Assembly: GCA_025937615.1 (NCBI GenBank)
Contig: JAICRA010000011.1
Span: 1 to 11,850, forward strand
DNA from: Thermomicrobiales bacterium
GTDB taxonomy: Bacteria > Chloroflexota > Chloroflexia > Thermomicrobiales > UBA6265
Length of the DNA: 11,850 nucleotides
Direction of reading: 5' to 3'
Numbering within the stretch: the first letter of the stretch is position 1; the number at the start of each line of letters is the position of its first letter. Of the stretch, positions 1 through 7,511 are shown one piece after another. Made by a program: the position numbers and the translations under genes. The notes beneath the pieces are model-generated. The model was not told the origin of the DNA. It worked only from the letters and a program-made list of their open reading frames with translations, and made no database searches.

Positions 1-20
1 CGTGGTTATGCGGTTTTCTC

Positions 21-96
<76 letters not shown>

Positions 97-135
97 GATG
101 AAGGAAGCATAGCAAGTCGGCAAAATCGGTGTCAA

Positions 136-1626
136 TCATGCGGCGGTGGCTCCTGCGGGCTCCAGGCTCGGTCGCCGGCCCGCCCAGGTTTCGGAACGCT
201 CATAAGCGTCGGCAATGCGAAGGATCGTCGCCTCGGCAAATGCCGGACCCAGGATCTGGAGCGAAACCGGGAGGCCGTCACTGAACCCGCATGGGATGGC
301 AACTCCTGGAATGCCCGCCATGTTGGCCGGGATCGTGAAGACATCAGCCAGATACATTTGATACGGATCATCCGTCCGCGCGCCGAGCGGGAACGCCACG
401 GTTGGGGAGGTGGGCGCTACAATCGCGTCGACCTTTGACCACGCTTCGTCAAAATCCCGCTTGATCAGAGTTCGGACCTTTTGTGCCTTGACGTAATACG
501 CGTCATAGTAGCCAGAGCTGAGCGCGTAGGTGCCGAGCATGATGCGGCGCTTGACCTCCGGGCCGAACCCTTCGCCGCGTGTTCGCTCATAGGTTTCGCG
601 CAGCGTCGGCGCCTCGATCGCCAGCCCGTATTTGACGCCGTCGTAACGGGCAAGATTGGCGCTTGCCTCAGCTGGCGCCGTGATGTAGTACGTCGGCAGC
701 GCGTACTCGGTGTGCGGCAGATTCACCTCGACCAGCTCGGCCCCGAGAGAGCGAAGGCGTTCAGTTGCCCGGTACATCGCATCAGCGACACCAGGCTCCA
801 TTCCCTCCACGCTGTATTCTGCGGCCACCCCGATCTTCATTCCGGATATATCGCCAGTGAGAGCTGATCGATAGTCGGGAACTGCCTCGCGGGATGAGGT
901 TGAATCCTGGGGATCATGTCCCGCGATCGCCTGCAGCGTGATCGCCGCGTCTTCGACCGTTCGCGCGAACGGACCAATTTGATCCAGACTCGAGGCGAAG
1001 GCCATGAGCCCAAGGCGCGAGACGCGCCCGTACGTCGGCTTCAGACCGACGACGCCACAGAATCCAGCCGGCTGGCGAATTGATCCTCCGGTATCGGAAC
1101 CCAAGCTGACCGCGGCGAGGCTCGCAGACACAGCCGCCGCGGGGCCGCCGCTGCTCCCTCCCGGAACGCGGTCGGTACTCCAGGGATTGCGCACTGGTTT
1201 GAACGCGGAGTTCTCGTTCGACGAGCCCATCGCGAACTCGTCCGTGTTGGCCTTCCCGAGAAACACCGCGCCCTGTTCGCGAAGACGCCGCACAACGGTC
1301 GCGTCGTATGGTGGACGAAATCCCTCGAGAATGCGCGATCCGGCAGTCGTCGGAGCGTCGATGGTGCAAAGTACGTCCTTGAGCGCGACGGGGATACCGG
1401 TCAATGGCAACGCGTCGCCTGCGGACAGGCGGCGGTCGGCGGCGGCAGCCTGGGCTAGGGCCACATCGCGCATGACATGCAGGTAGGCACCGAGTTCAGC
1501 GTCAAATTGATCAATACGCTCGAGGTAGGCCTCGGCGAGTTCAACCGCCGAGATTTCCCGCGAGTCGAGGGCTCGCCTCGCTTCGGCCGCGGTGAGCTCC
1601 GCGCAATTGAGGAGTGGGTCAAGCAC
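136..1626 (-). CDS. gatA: Asp-tRNA(Asn)/Glu-tRNA(Gln) amidotransferase subunit A
   Basis: GatA is the glutaminase subunit of GatCAB. It releases ammonia from glutamine, which GatB uses to convert Glu-tRNA(Gln) or Asp-tRNA(Asn) to the amide form. The 496-residue length is normal. The amidase-signature Ser-cisSer-Lys triad is visible: K83 in GIPVALKDV, S158 in GGSSGG, and S182 in SDTGGSIRQP. These sit four residues beyond the positions I recall for Staphylococcus aureus GatA (K79, S154, S178). The start is GTG at 1624-1626, two bases after the gatC stop (TAG-CG-GTG). A GAGGA about 9 nt upstream, inside the end of gatC, suggests translational coupling. It stops at TGA. gatB does not follow; tRNA-Lys does. 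No disruption is seen. Confidence 0.97.
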   Translation of the reverse strand: MLDPLLNCAELTAAEARRALDSREISAVELAEAYLERIDQFDAELGAYLHVMRDVALAQAAAADRRLSAGDALPLTGIPVALKDVLCTIDAPTTAGSRILEGFRPPYDATVVRRLREQGAVFLGKANTDEFAMGSSNENSAFKPVRNPWSTDRVPGGSSGGPAAAVSASLAAVSLGSDTGGSIRQPAGFCGVVGLKPTYGRVSRLGLMAFASSLDQIGPFARTVEDAAITLQAIAGHDPQDSTSSREAVPDYRSALTGDISGMKIGVAAEYSVEGMEPGVADAMYRATERLRSLGAELVEVNLPHTEYALPTYYITAPAEASANLARYDGVKYGLAIEAPTLRETYERTRGEGFGPEVKRRIMLGTYALSSGYYDAYYVKAQKVRTLIKRDFDEAWSKVDAIVAPTSPTVAFPLGARTDDPYQMYLADVFTIPANMAGIPGVAIPCGFSDGLPVSLQILGPAFAEATILRIADAYERSETWAGRRPSLEPAGATAA

Positions 1627-1628
1627 CG

Positions 1629-1934
1629 CTAGGCGTCCTCGAGAGGAGCACCGAGAATCGCATCGACCTCGAAGTAGCCATCGGCTTGCCGCGGCGCATT
1701 TTCGAGCACTGCCTGACGAGGAAGCGAACCCGTGACCACGTCCGGTCGCATCACATTCGTCATGGCCGTCACTTGCGCGGTCGGCGGGATCGCATTCGTG
1801 TCGAGTCTATCGATCGCTTCGATATGCCCCAGAATCGAGGAAAGTTGATCTTGCAGTCGAGTTATCTCGTCGTCACTCAGCCCGAGTCGCGCAAGTTCCG
1901 CCACGTACTCAACTTCTTCTCGCGTCAGTGGCAT
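1629..1934 (-). CDS. gatC: Asp-tRNA(Asn)/Glu-tRNA(Gln) amidotransferase subunit C
   Basis: GatC is the small subunit that wraps around and stabilises the GatA-GatB pair. With the ATG at 1932-1934 the product is 101 aa, beginning MPLTREEVEYVAELARLGLS. That matches the family N-terminus, in which a helix carrying a V-x-x-[IVL]-A-x-L-A-R-L-like pattern is conserved. The middle and C-terminal parts (RLDTNAIPPTAQV, then MRPDVV, then NAPRQADGYFEV) also follow the family: the T-x-x-V-x-x-[ML]-R-x-D segment and the terminal NAP...FxVP-like motif. An in-frame TTG at 1955 would add seven residues (MSVGFGT), but GAGG lies only one base before it, too close to be useful. Neither start has a convincing Shine-Dalgarno site. 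It is followed by gatA after 2 bp. Confidence 0.95.
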   Translation of the reverse strand: MPLTREEVEYVAELARLGLSDDEITRLQDQLSSILGHIEAIDRLDTNAIPPTAQVTAMTNVMRPDVVTGSLPRQAVLENAPRQADGYFEVDAILGAPLEDA

Positions 1935-2196
1935 GGTCCCGAATCCGACACTCAATCCTCAAAGGCAAGCGGCCAACTCCTATCCACGGCGACGATCGAT
2001 GGAGTCTATCATGACCCCTTTCCTGTTGTAGACTGGCCAGGTCGCGAACCCGCCACAATGCCCCCAGGCTGATTCTCTTCGCTGGGAACCGTTGGTGACT
2101 CACGCCGCCGCCTGCGGCGAGCGCCGTGGGTATTGACGACAATGGTCGCGCGACCTTGGAACGGGACGAATCTGCTCGTCTTCTTGACTGGAGCCT
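1935..2196. other. divergent intergenic region gatC / lipoprotein gene
   Basis: This 262-bp region should hold the promoters for gatC (leftward) and the lipoprotein gene (rightward). I could not find a convincing paired -35/-10 in either direction. The best fragments are a TTGACG at 2133-2138 (plus) with no matching -10, and an isolated TATCAT at 2007-2012 (plus). A small GC-rich inverted repeat, CGCCGC-CT-GCGGCG, sits at 2106-2119 with no T tract, so it is not a recognisable terminator. I support no gene here. Confidence 0.5.
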
Positions 2197-2925
2197 ATGA
2201 ACCGTACTCACGGTAAAGGTTCCGCGTGCCTCGTCGCACTCGTTGCTGGTTTCTTGCTGGTAGGTTGTGCGGAAGAGGATGCCGGTCCCCAATTTGCGAC
2301 TGACCCCAGGCCCACGCGCGCTCCTACAGAGGCCGTCACCTCACCGTCCCCAGCGCTTCTTCCAACAGCAGAGTCAGCGGCAACCCCGGTGGCAACCCCT
2401 GCCTCCTTCACAGATCTTCTTGCGGTTCGTGGCGCCGCGTCCGTTGTCCATGTTGTTTCCCGCAATGTCGTCTGGTCGATCGCCGGCGACGGGGAGGCGA
2501 CCCAACTCTTCGAGGCGCCGGATGATTCCACCATCGTCGCCACGGATTCGTCACCCGACGGGCAAGAGGTTGCGATCCTCCTGGAGGAAAAGTCAGCCGA
2601 GCGCCCGACGGCGCAAGTCGTCATCGTCGATTCAGCCGGATCAATTGTCGGTCAGTTCGGCGCTCCCGTCGGGTCCTCGGCTACTCCGGTCCCCGAAGCC
2701 GGCGGTATCTCGCAATCGATTGACTGGTCCCCGCAAGGGGATCGAGTTCTCGCACAGCTCGAAACCGGGGAAGTGATCGAGATCCTCGTCGATGGCGGCG
2801 AACCGCCGATCGCACTCGACTTCGCCGGTGCGGGTGGCACAGTGATTGAGCCCGCCTGGTCTCCTACTGGGCAAAGCATTGGGTTCATCTCGGAGAGCGA
2901 AGACGACGACATGCGATCCTTGTGA
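2197..2925 (+). CDS. lipoprotein with beta-propeller-like repeats, N-terminal part, ended by premature TGA
   Basis: The ATG at 2197 has a GGAG 3 nt upstream. Residues 1-24 form a lipoprotein signal peptide: basic MNRTHGKGS, hydrophobic CLVALVAGFLLVG, and lipobox L-V-G-C with C24 as the lipidated residue. A Pro/Thr/Ala-rich linker (about 31-70) should hold the following domain off the membrane. After it come WD40-like/TolB-like (PD40-type) propeller units, shown by SPDGQEVA (119-126), WSPQGDRV (177-184) and WSPTGQSI (221-228). The frame stops at TGA 2923-2925 after 242 codons, in the middle of a repeat, and continues open in the same frame to 3486. The whole gene would encode about 429 residues. 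Its biological role is unknown; a surface-anchored propeller is inferred. As it stands, the product is a truncated propeller unlikely to close. Confidence 0.75.
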   Translation: MNRTHGKGSACLVALVAGFLLVGCAEEDAGPQFATDPRPTRAPTEAVTSPSPALLPTAESAATPVATPASFTDLLAVRGAASVVHVVSRNVVWSIAGDGEATQLFEAPDDSTIVATDSSPDGQEVAILLEEKSAERPTAQVVIVDSAGSIVGQFGAPVGSSATPVPEAGGISQSIDWSPQGDRVLAQLETGEVIEILVDGGEPPIALDFAGAGGTVIEPAWSPTGQSIGFISESEDDDMRSL

Positions 2926-2973
2926 ATCCTCGACATCGGAACGGGCGAAATCAGGACCGTCGTTACCCCGCTT

Positions 2974-3486
2974 TTGGGACGGCTTGTCGTGGACTTCGCC
3001 TGGTTGCCCGACGGCGTGTCCCTGCTGTTCACCGAAGGCGGCGGGCCAGGCAGCGCGATCACCGGAATCGACCTGTGGCGGGTCGACGACAGCGGCGAGA
3101 ATCGTGAGTTGGTCGCCAGCGCAGGAACGGTGGCCCCCGTTGCCAGGATCGCCAAACTAAGTCCGTCACCGGATGGCCGAAGCGTGGCGTATGCGGTGCT
3201 TGTCCCAGGGGCCGGAGGCCCCGCAGCCGACAGCGTGTGGGTGCGGAGCCTTGCGTCGGGCATTGGCTTCCGCATCGCATTGCCCTCGGTTGCGTCCATT
3301 GAAGACATTTGGTGGACCGAGGAGGGACTCGTAGTCTCGGTCGTCACTGGTCCAACAGCGCAGGGGCGGCCTCCGACTCGAGCACTTCTTCAGGTTCAAC
3401 GGGACGGGGCGATAGGCGCCCTGTGGGCGGAGCCCGCCGCCGCTCCGGCAGCCGCTACGCCGGAAGGACCTGCTGGCTCACCCTAA
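2974..3486 (+). pseudogene. C-terminal part of the interrupted beta-propeller lipoprotein
   Basis: This is in the same reading frame as the upstream lipoprotein fragment. The frame is open from directly after the TGA (2926) to TAA at 3484-3486; the first possible restart is TTG at 2974, with no clear ribosome binding site. It carries further propeller units: FAWLPDGVSLLF, IDLWRVDDSGE, LSPSPDGRSVAYA and DSVWVRSLASG. It ends in an Ala/Pro-rich tail (AEPAAAPAAATPEGP). It has no signal peptide of its own, so it would not reach the cell surface if made separately. The motifs are undecayed, pointing to a very recent mutation, a sequencing error, or stop-codon readthrough. Its stop overlaps the dnaX stop on the other strand. 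Confidence 0.7.
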
Positions 3487-5393
3487 TTGTCGGCGGCCGG
3501 CGCTGTTCGATCCGAGCCTTCCGGCTCGCGAATCTCTTCGGCGTCAAAGATGTTCATTGCGGCACGAATGCGGACCCGTGCTCGTTCTTCCTCATCCACA
3601 CTCAGGGTGTCATCTGTTTGAGGTGGGGCCGATTCCCGAACCTCTAGCGCTGCGGGCGTTTCCCGAATTTCTATCGGCGCACTTTGTGCAGGTGACCCGA
3701 CCATTTCACTACGGAGGATGCATTGCAGCGAAATATCTCTGCCAAGAAGGCGCGAGAGCACGCCCCCTACTGTCTCACGCACATCGTCGCTGTTGAGTTT
3801 GTCACGGTGAAATGGGTATGGCACCGCCAGTGTTATCTGGTTGCCTGAAATGGCAACTGGATCGACTTCGCTCAGGAGCGCCTCGATCCGCCGGTTCAAT
3901 GCTTTGACATCCGCACGCACGCTCGGCCACAGCTCCGCGATCTGTTCGATGTCGAAGGAACGATTGTCAGCCGCGCCACCGTTCGCGGCCGCTTCGGGGA
4001 CTTGCATTGATCGGAGCGGCGTAATCGCCGCTGGTTCACTTTGGCTGGAACGTGCTGGTTCTCGCGACGAGACCTCGCGGATCGGCGATGGGCCGCGCAC
4101 GCGGTCCCTCAAGGAAGTGGGAGGTGCTGGGGGCGAGGCCGTCGAGTCGAAACGTGCCTCCCCGACCGGTCGCTCGTTGGACTGCGAACCGGTGGACTCC
4201 GCTGCGGCGAGCGCCACCGCTTCGACAACGGCGACTTCGAGAGGGAGTTGGGGATAAGGTGCGTGCTTGATGCTGAAGTCGATCTCGCTAAACCGCCGTG
4301 CCAGTGCGGCCAGCTCCGCGAGAGAGAACATTCTCGCCAGTTCGCGCGCACGGGAGTCCGCCTCGCCTGTGCCGGCAGACCGTTCCAGCAGGAGCAGTCG
4401 TAGATAGGCCAGAAGTTGCCGGTTGAGCTGACGCGGGTCTTCTCCATCGTCGACGGCGTCCTGAACGACGCGTAGAGCCGAGCCGACGTCCCGTCGCCCA
4501 ATCGCTTCGACAAGTGCTTCAAGGCGATCGTTCCTGCTCAAACCGAGCGCGGCATTGACGTCCGCGACGGTGATCGAGGCGGAGGCCGATTGCTCGCGCG
4601 ACATTGTCATGCCCAACGCCAATCGCTCGAACAGACCAAGAGCATCGCGCAAGCTACCGGTGGCGTGACGGGCAATCAATCGAAGCGCATCGTCGTCGAC
4701 TGAAATGCCTTCGAGAGCCGCGACGGTCTGCAACCGGCGAACGATATCGTCAACGCTCACGCGCCGAAATTCGAACCTCTGGCAGCGGGAGACAATCGTC
4801 GGTAGGAGTTCCTCGGGATCGGTGGTCGCGAGGATGAAACGGGTATGGGCCGGCGGTTCTTCCAGAGTCTTGAGGAAGGCATTGGCTGCCGCGCCGGTGA
4901 TCTGGTGCGATTCATCGATGATGTAGACCTTCGAACGTAGCTGCGCGGGTGCGTAGCGGACGCGCTCCCGCAGATCCCGGATGTCGTCGATGCCGCGATT
5001 GCTTGCGGCGTCAATCTCGATGAAGTCAGGCGACGCCCCTGAATTGATGGCTTGGCAGTTCTCGCACATGTTGCAGGGGCGCTGGTTCGGGTCGTCATGG
5101 AGGCAATTGATCGCTTTCGCGAGCACTCTGGCCGTCGTCGTCTTCCCCGTCCCGCGGGGGCCGCTGAAGAGATAGGCGTGGGCAACCTTGTTCAATCGGA
5201 CCGCGTTCTGCAAGGTGCGGATGATGTGCTCTTGACCGACCAACTCGTCGCTGTCGAACGACTGCGGGCGGTACTTTCGATACAGCGACGAAGTGGACGC
5301 GGCATCCGCTCTTCGTGGCGCGATCGTTTCGGCAGTGGTGGCGGCCAGGCCCTCGTCGCTGTCACTGTCGCCGAAGAGCGACGGCACCGTCAT
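3483..5393 (-). CDS. dnaX: DNA polymerase III subunit gamma/tau (clamp loader ATPase)
   Basis: DnaX is the ATPase motor of the clamp loader that places the beta clamp on primed DNA. The 636-aa product opens with a variable 37-residue lead, then the family start SLYRKYRPQSFDS. Visible motifs are Walker A GPRGTGKTT (78-86), a four-Cys zinc module (C97, C107, C110, C113), Walker B VYIIDESH (156-163), the SRC motif (202-204) and sensor-2 GSLRDAL (246-252). A clamp-loader domain III follows to about 400, then a Pro/Ser-rich linker (about 400-475), then a tau-like C-terminal domain (about 480-565) and an acidic tail. The ATG at 5391-5393 has a strong AGAGGAG at 5401-5407. No slippery sequence for a gamma frameshift is visible. 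It diverges from rsmI and converges on the lipoprotein gene. Confidence 0.97.
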   Translation of the reverse strand: MTVPSLFGDSDSDEGLAATTAETIAPRRADAASTSSLYRKYRPQSFDSDELVGQEHIIRTLQNAVRLNKVAHAYLFSGPRGTGKTTTARVLAKAINCLHDDPNQRPCNMCENCQAINSGASPDFIEIDAASNRGIDDIRDLRERVRYAPAQLRSKVYIIDESHQITGAAANAFLKTLEEPPAHTRFILATTDPEELLPTIVSRCQRFEFRRVSVDDIVRRLQTVAALEGISVDDDALRLIARHATGSLRDALGLFERLALGMTMSREQSASASITVADVNAALGLSRNDRLEALVEAIGRRDVGSALRVVQDAVDDGEDPRQLNRQLLAYLRLLLLERSAGTGEADSRARELARMFSLAELAALARRFSEIDFSIKHAPYPQLPLEVAVVEAVALAAAESTGSQSNERPVGEARFDSTASPPAPPTSLRDRVRGPSPIREVSSREPARSSQSEPAAITPLRSMQVPEAAANGGAADNRSFDIEQIAELWPSVRADVKALNRRIEALLSEVDPVAISGNQITLAVPYPFHRDKLNSDDVRETVGGVLSRLLGRDISLQCILRSEMVGSPAQSAPIEIRETPAALEVRESAPPQTDDTLSVDEEERARVRIRAAMNIFDAEEIREPEGSDRTAPAADN

Positions 5394-5525
5394 GCGGAAT
5401 CTCCTCTAGAACATGGCTGGATCTGGGAAATGGATCGATTCATCTGTGTCCGTACAGGAGTATAGTCGACGCAGTTTGCGATTTTTCTCCCGGTTCTAAG
5501 TCGCGGCCGGTTGAGGACCTGCGTC
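5394..5525. promoter_or_regulatory. divergent promoter region dnaX / rsmI
   Basis: These 132 bp separate the dnaX ATG (leftward) from the rsmI TTG (rightward) and must carry both promoters. Around 5459-5466 the sequence AGTATAGT reads as -10-like TATAGT rightward (5461-5466) and TATACT leftward (5464-5459), so the two candidate -10 boxes overlap back to back. The rightward box has only a weak -35 (TTCATC at 5439-5444, 16-bp spacer); the leftward one has none recognisable. Assignment of these boxes is tentative. Confidence 0.35.
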
Positions 5526-6458
5526 TTGGGCACTCTCTATATCGTGGCAACGCCAATTGGCAATCTGGACGACCTCTCGCCAAGGGCCGCTCGAGTCTTG
5601 CGCGAAGTCGACCTCATCGCGGCTGAGGATACTCGCCATAGCCGCCGCTTGTTCACGCATTTCGAGATCAAGACGCCTACCGTGAGCTACCACGAGCACA
5701 ACCAGCGCAGTCGACGCGAGTTACTGCTCGCAGCGTTGGCAGCAGGTGACGTGGCATTGATCACGGACGCGGGAACGCCCGGAATTTCCGACCCCGGGGC
5801 CGACCTCGTCGCGGCCGCGCTCGCCGCCGGCTATAGAGTGTCACCGATTCCGGGAGCCTCGGCCCTGGCGGCCGCGGTCAGCGCGTCAGGACTGATCGAC
5901 GGTCCCTTTCTGACGCTTGGATTCCTGCCCAGAGTGCGAGGAGAGCGTCTGCGGTTGATTGCCCGTGCCGCGACGGCTGGCTTCCCGCTCGTCATATTCG
6001 AATCCGCGCGGCGCCTGAGGCTCACACTGCAGGAGTTGTCGGAGACTCTTGGCGACCGAAGTGCCGTGATTTTTCGCGAGCTGACGAAATTTCATGAGGA
6101 CGTGCGCGCCGGCACATTGAACTCGCTGAGTCATTGGGCTGAGGAGGCCAGCCCGCGGGGCGAGATCGTTTTGATCGTCGCGGCCTCACCTGACACCGCC
6201 GCAGCGGAGGATGATGTCCATGCGGTAGTGCGGACCCTGCGGCGATCCGGCCTCAGCGCCAGCCAGACCGCGCGGGAGGCAGCGTCGATTACGGGTCTGC
6301 CCCGGTCTGAACTCTACAAGCTCGCAATGGCCATTGATGTCCCCGGGTCAGTCGGGTTGAAAAGCCAGCTTCCGTTGCCGGATCAAAATGCTTTGCAAGA
6401 TCCCCTCGGCAATCAAGAAGGTCCAGAGCGACGAGAGCCCGGAGCTGACGAACGGTAA
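5526..6458 (+). CDS. rsmI: 16S rRNA (cytidine-1402-2'-O)-methyltransferase
   Basis: RsmI uses S-adenosylmethionine to 2'-O-methylate C1402 of 16S rRNA in the decoding centre. I chose TTG 5526 because it gives the family start M-G-T-L-Y-I-V-A-T-P-I-G-N-L-D-D-L and has GAGGA (5513-5517) 8 nt upstream; an earlier TTG at 5511 would overlap that site. The product is 310 aa. Tetrapyrrole-methylase-fold motifs are present: ATPIGNL, AEDTRHSRRL, SYHEHN, TDAGTPGISDPG, PGASAL, GFLPR and FRELTKFHE. The usual C-terminal segment TGLPRSELYKLA ends near residue 275, and the frame then runs on about 35 residues through sequence antisense to the end of rodA. That tail (Pro/Gln/Glu-rich) looks like an accidental extension. 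It terminates at TAA 6456-6458. Confidence 0.95.
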   Translation: MGTLYIVATPIGNLDDLSPRAARVLREVDLIAAEDTRHSRRLFTHFEIKTPTVSYHEHNQRSRRELLLAALAAGDVALITDAGTPGISDPGADLVAAALAAGYRVSPIPGASALAAAVSASGLIDGPFLTLGFLPRVRGERLRLIARAATAGFPLVIFESARRLRLTLQELSETLGDRSAVIFRELTKFHEDVRAGTLNSLSHWAEEASPRGEIVLIVAASPDTAAAEDDVHAVVRTLRRSGLSASQTAREAASITGLPRSELYKLAMAIDVPGSVGLKSQLPLPDQNALQDPLGNQEGPERREPGADER

Positions 6459-7469
6459 CGTGATGCCTGTCACTGGCATCAGGCCCACGTTCATACCGAT
6501 GTTGACGAACGCCTGGAAGAACAGCATGCCGGTGATGCCGATTGCCAACGCTTGACCCAGACCGTCCCGAGCGACCTCCGACACGTGAAGGCATCGCCAG
6601 AGCAGAATCGCGAACATCAGCATCAGGGCGAGCATGCCGATAAAACCAAACATGCCGCTCGCATGCGCGAAAATAAAGTCAGATTCGCGGACCTTCAGTA
6701 ATCCGAGTTGGCTCTGCGTTCCCCCTTCAATGCCGAAGCCACGCCACCCACCGGAACCGATGCTAATGCGGGCCTGGATCAAGTTAAAACCGTCGCCGCG
6801 CGCATCGGCCTCCGGGTTGAGAAAGATGGTCCAGCGCCGCCGCTGGTATTCGGCTAGTAAAAACTCCCAGGCGATCAACACGGTTAGTGGCGCTGCGGCG
6901 CCGAGCGCGACCCAATAGCGCCTTCGCGTCTGCGCAAGGGCCAGGACAGACACCCAGATGACAGCATAGACGAGGCTTGTCCCGAGGTCGGGCTGGCGAA
7001 AGACCAGCACCATCGGCACGAGCGCGATCAGGAGGGAGACAACAAAATTGCCAAGCTCTCGCATGGCCGGTCCGCGCGACGCCACGAATGATGACAAAGC
7101 CAGTAATGTCGCGATCTTTCCGAATTCCGAAGGCTGAATCGTCGTAAAGCCAAGGTCGAACCACCTTCGCGACCCAGCGATCTCTACTCCAATGCCAGGG
7201 ACGAGTACCAGCGCGAGCGCGATCATCGACGCGCCGTAGATTGCCCAGGAAAGGGAACCGAGAATGCGGTAGTCGATGCTGGCGACGATCAGCATGAGGG
7301 CGAGCCCAAGCGAACCGTATAGTGCCTGCCGAACTCCGAGATTGGATGGGACCAGCGGACCGCCGCCGTCAGCGCTGTAGATGGTGATGGCGCTGAAACC
7401 CATCAGCACGAGGGTCGTCAGCAGGATATAGAAGTCGAAGTCCTTCCAGCCCCGTCCGAGTCGGTTCAA
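6348..7469 (-). CDS. rodA: SEDS-family peptidoglycan glycosyltransferase RodA (FtsW/RodA/SpoVE)
   Basis: This multi-pass inner-membrane protein of 373 aa has about ten hydrophobic segments. SEDS proteins polymerise lipid II into glycan strands with a partner class B PBP; RodA serves lateral-wall growth. Visible family signatures are SRRWFDLG (100-107), IQPSEFGKIA (111-120), FRQPDLGTSLVY (157-168), ESDFIFA with the putative catalytic Asp at D264, and NIGMNVGLMPVTGITLPFVS (323-342). QPSEFGK and IGMNxGLxPVTG favour RodA over FtsW. The start is TTG 7467-7469, with GAGAG and AGGAG 7-11 nt upstream. It lies 42 bp after the HD gene on the same strand, probably one transcript. Its last 37 codons overlap the rsmI 3' end on the opposite strand. 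No PBP2 gene is in the window. Confidence 0.92.
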   Translation of the reverse strand: MNRLGRGWKDFDFYILLTTLVLMGFSAITIYSADGGGPLVPSNLGVRQALYGSLGLALMLIVASIDYRILGSLSWAIYGASMIALALVLVPGIGVEIAGSRRWFDLGFTTIQPSEFGKIATLLALSSFVASRGPAMRELGNFVVSLLIALVPMVLVFRQPDLGTSLVYAVIWVSVLALAQTRRRYWVALGAAAPLTVLIAWEFLLAEYQRRRWTIFLNPEADARGDGFNLIQARISIGSGGWRGFGIEGGTQSQLGLLKVRESDFIFAHASGMFGFIGMLALMLMFAILLWRCLHVSEVARDGLGQALAIGITGMLFFQAFVNIGMNVGLMPVTGITLPFVSSGLSSLWTFLIAEGILQSILIRQRKLAFQPD

Positions 7470-7511
7470 CGTCGTTCTCTCTCCTGCCGCGTCTTGCTCG
7501 CTACGTGGCGT

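Noticed and set aside
2923..2925. TGA as selenocysteine or reassigned Trp codon
   Set aside because: The expected residue is Trp, not Cys/Sec, no obvious SECIS-like hairpin was seen just after it, and TGA ends gatA and ilvN normally.
2652..3347. 231-codon frame antisense to the lipoprotein, which could make the interrupted gene the false one
   Set aside because: The plus strand has a signal peptide, lipobox and repeated propeller motifs; the minus frame has Ser/Pro/Arg-rich low-complexity translation and no motif.
3483..5393. Programmed frameshift in dnaX producing gamma
   Set aside because: I found no A-rich slippery heptamer or long A run on the coding strand, so a single full-length product is assumed.
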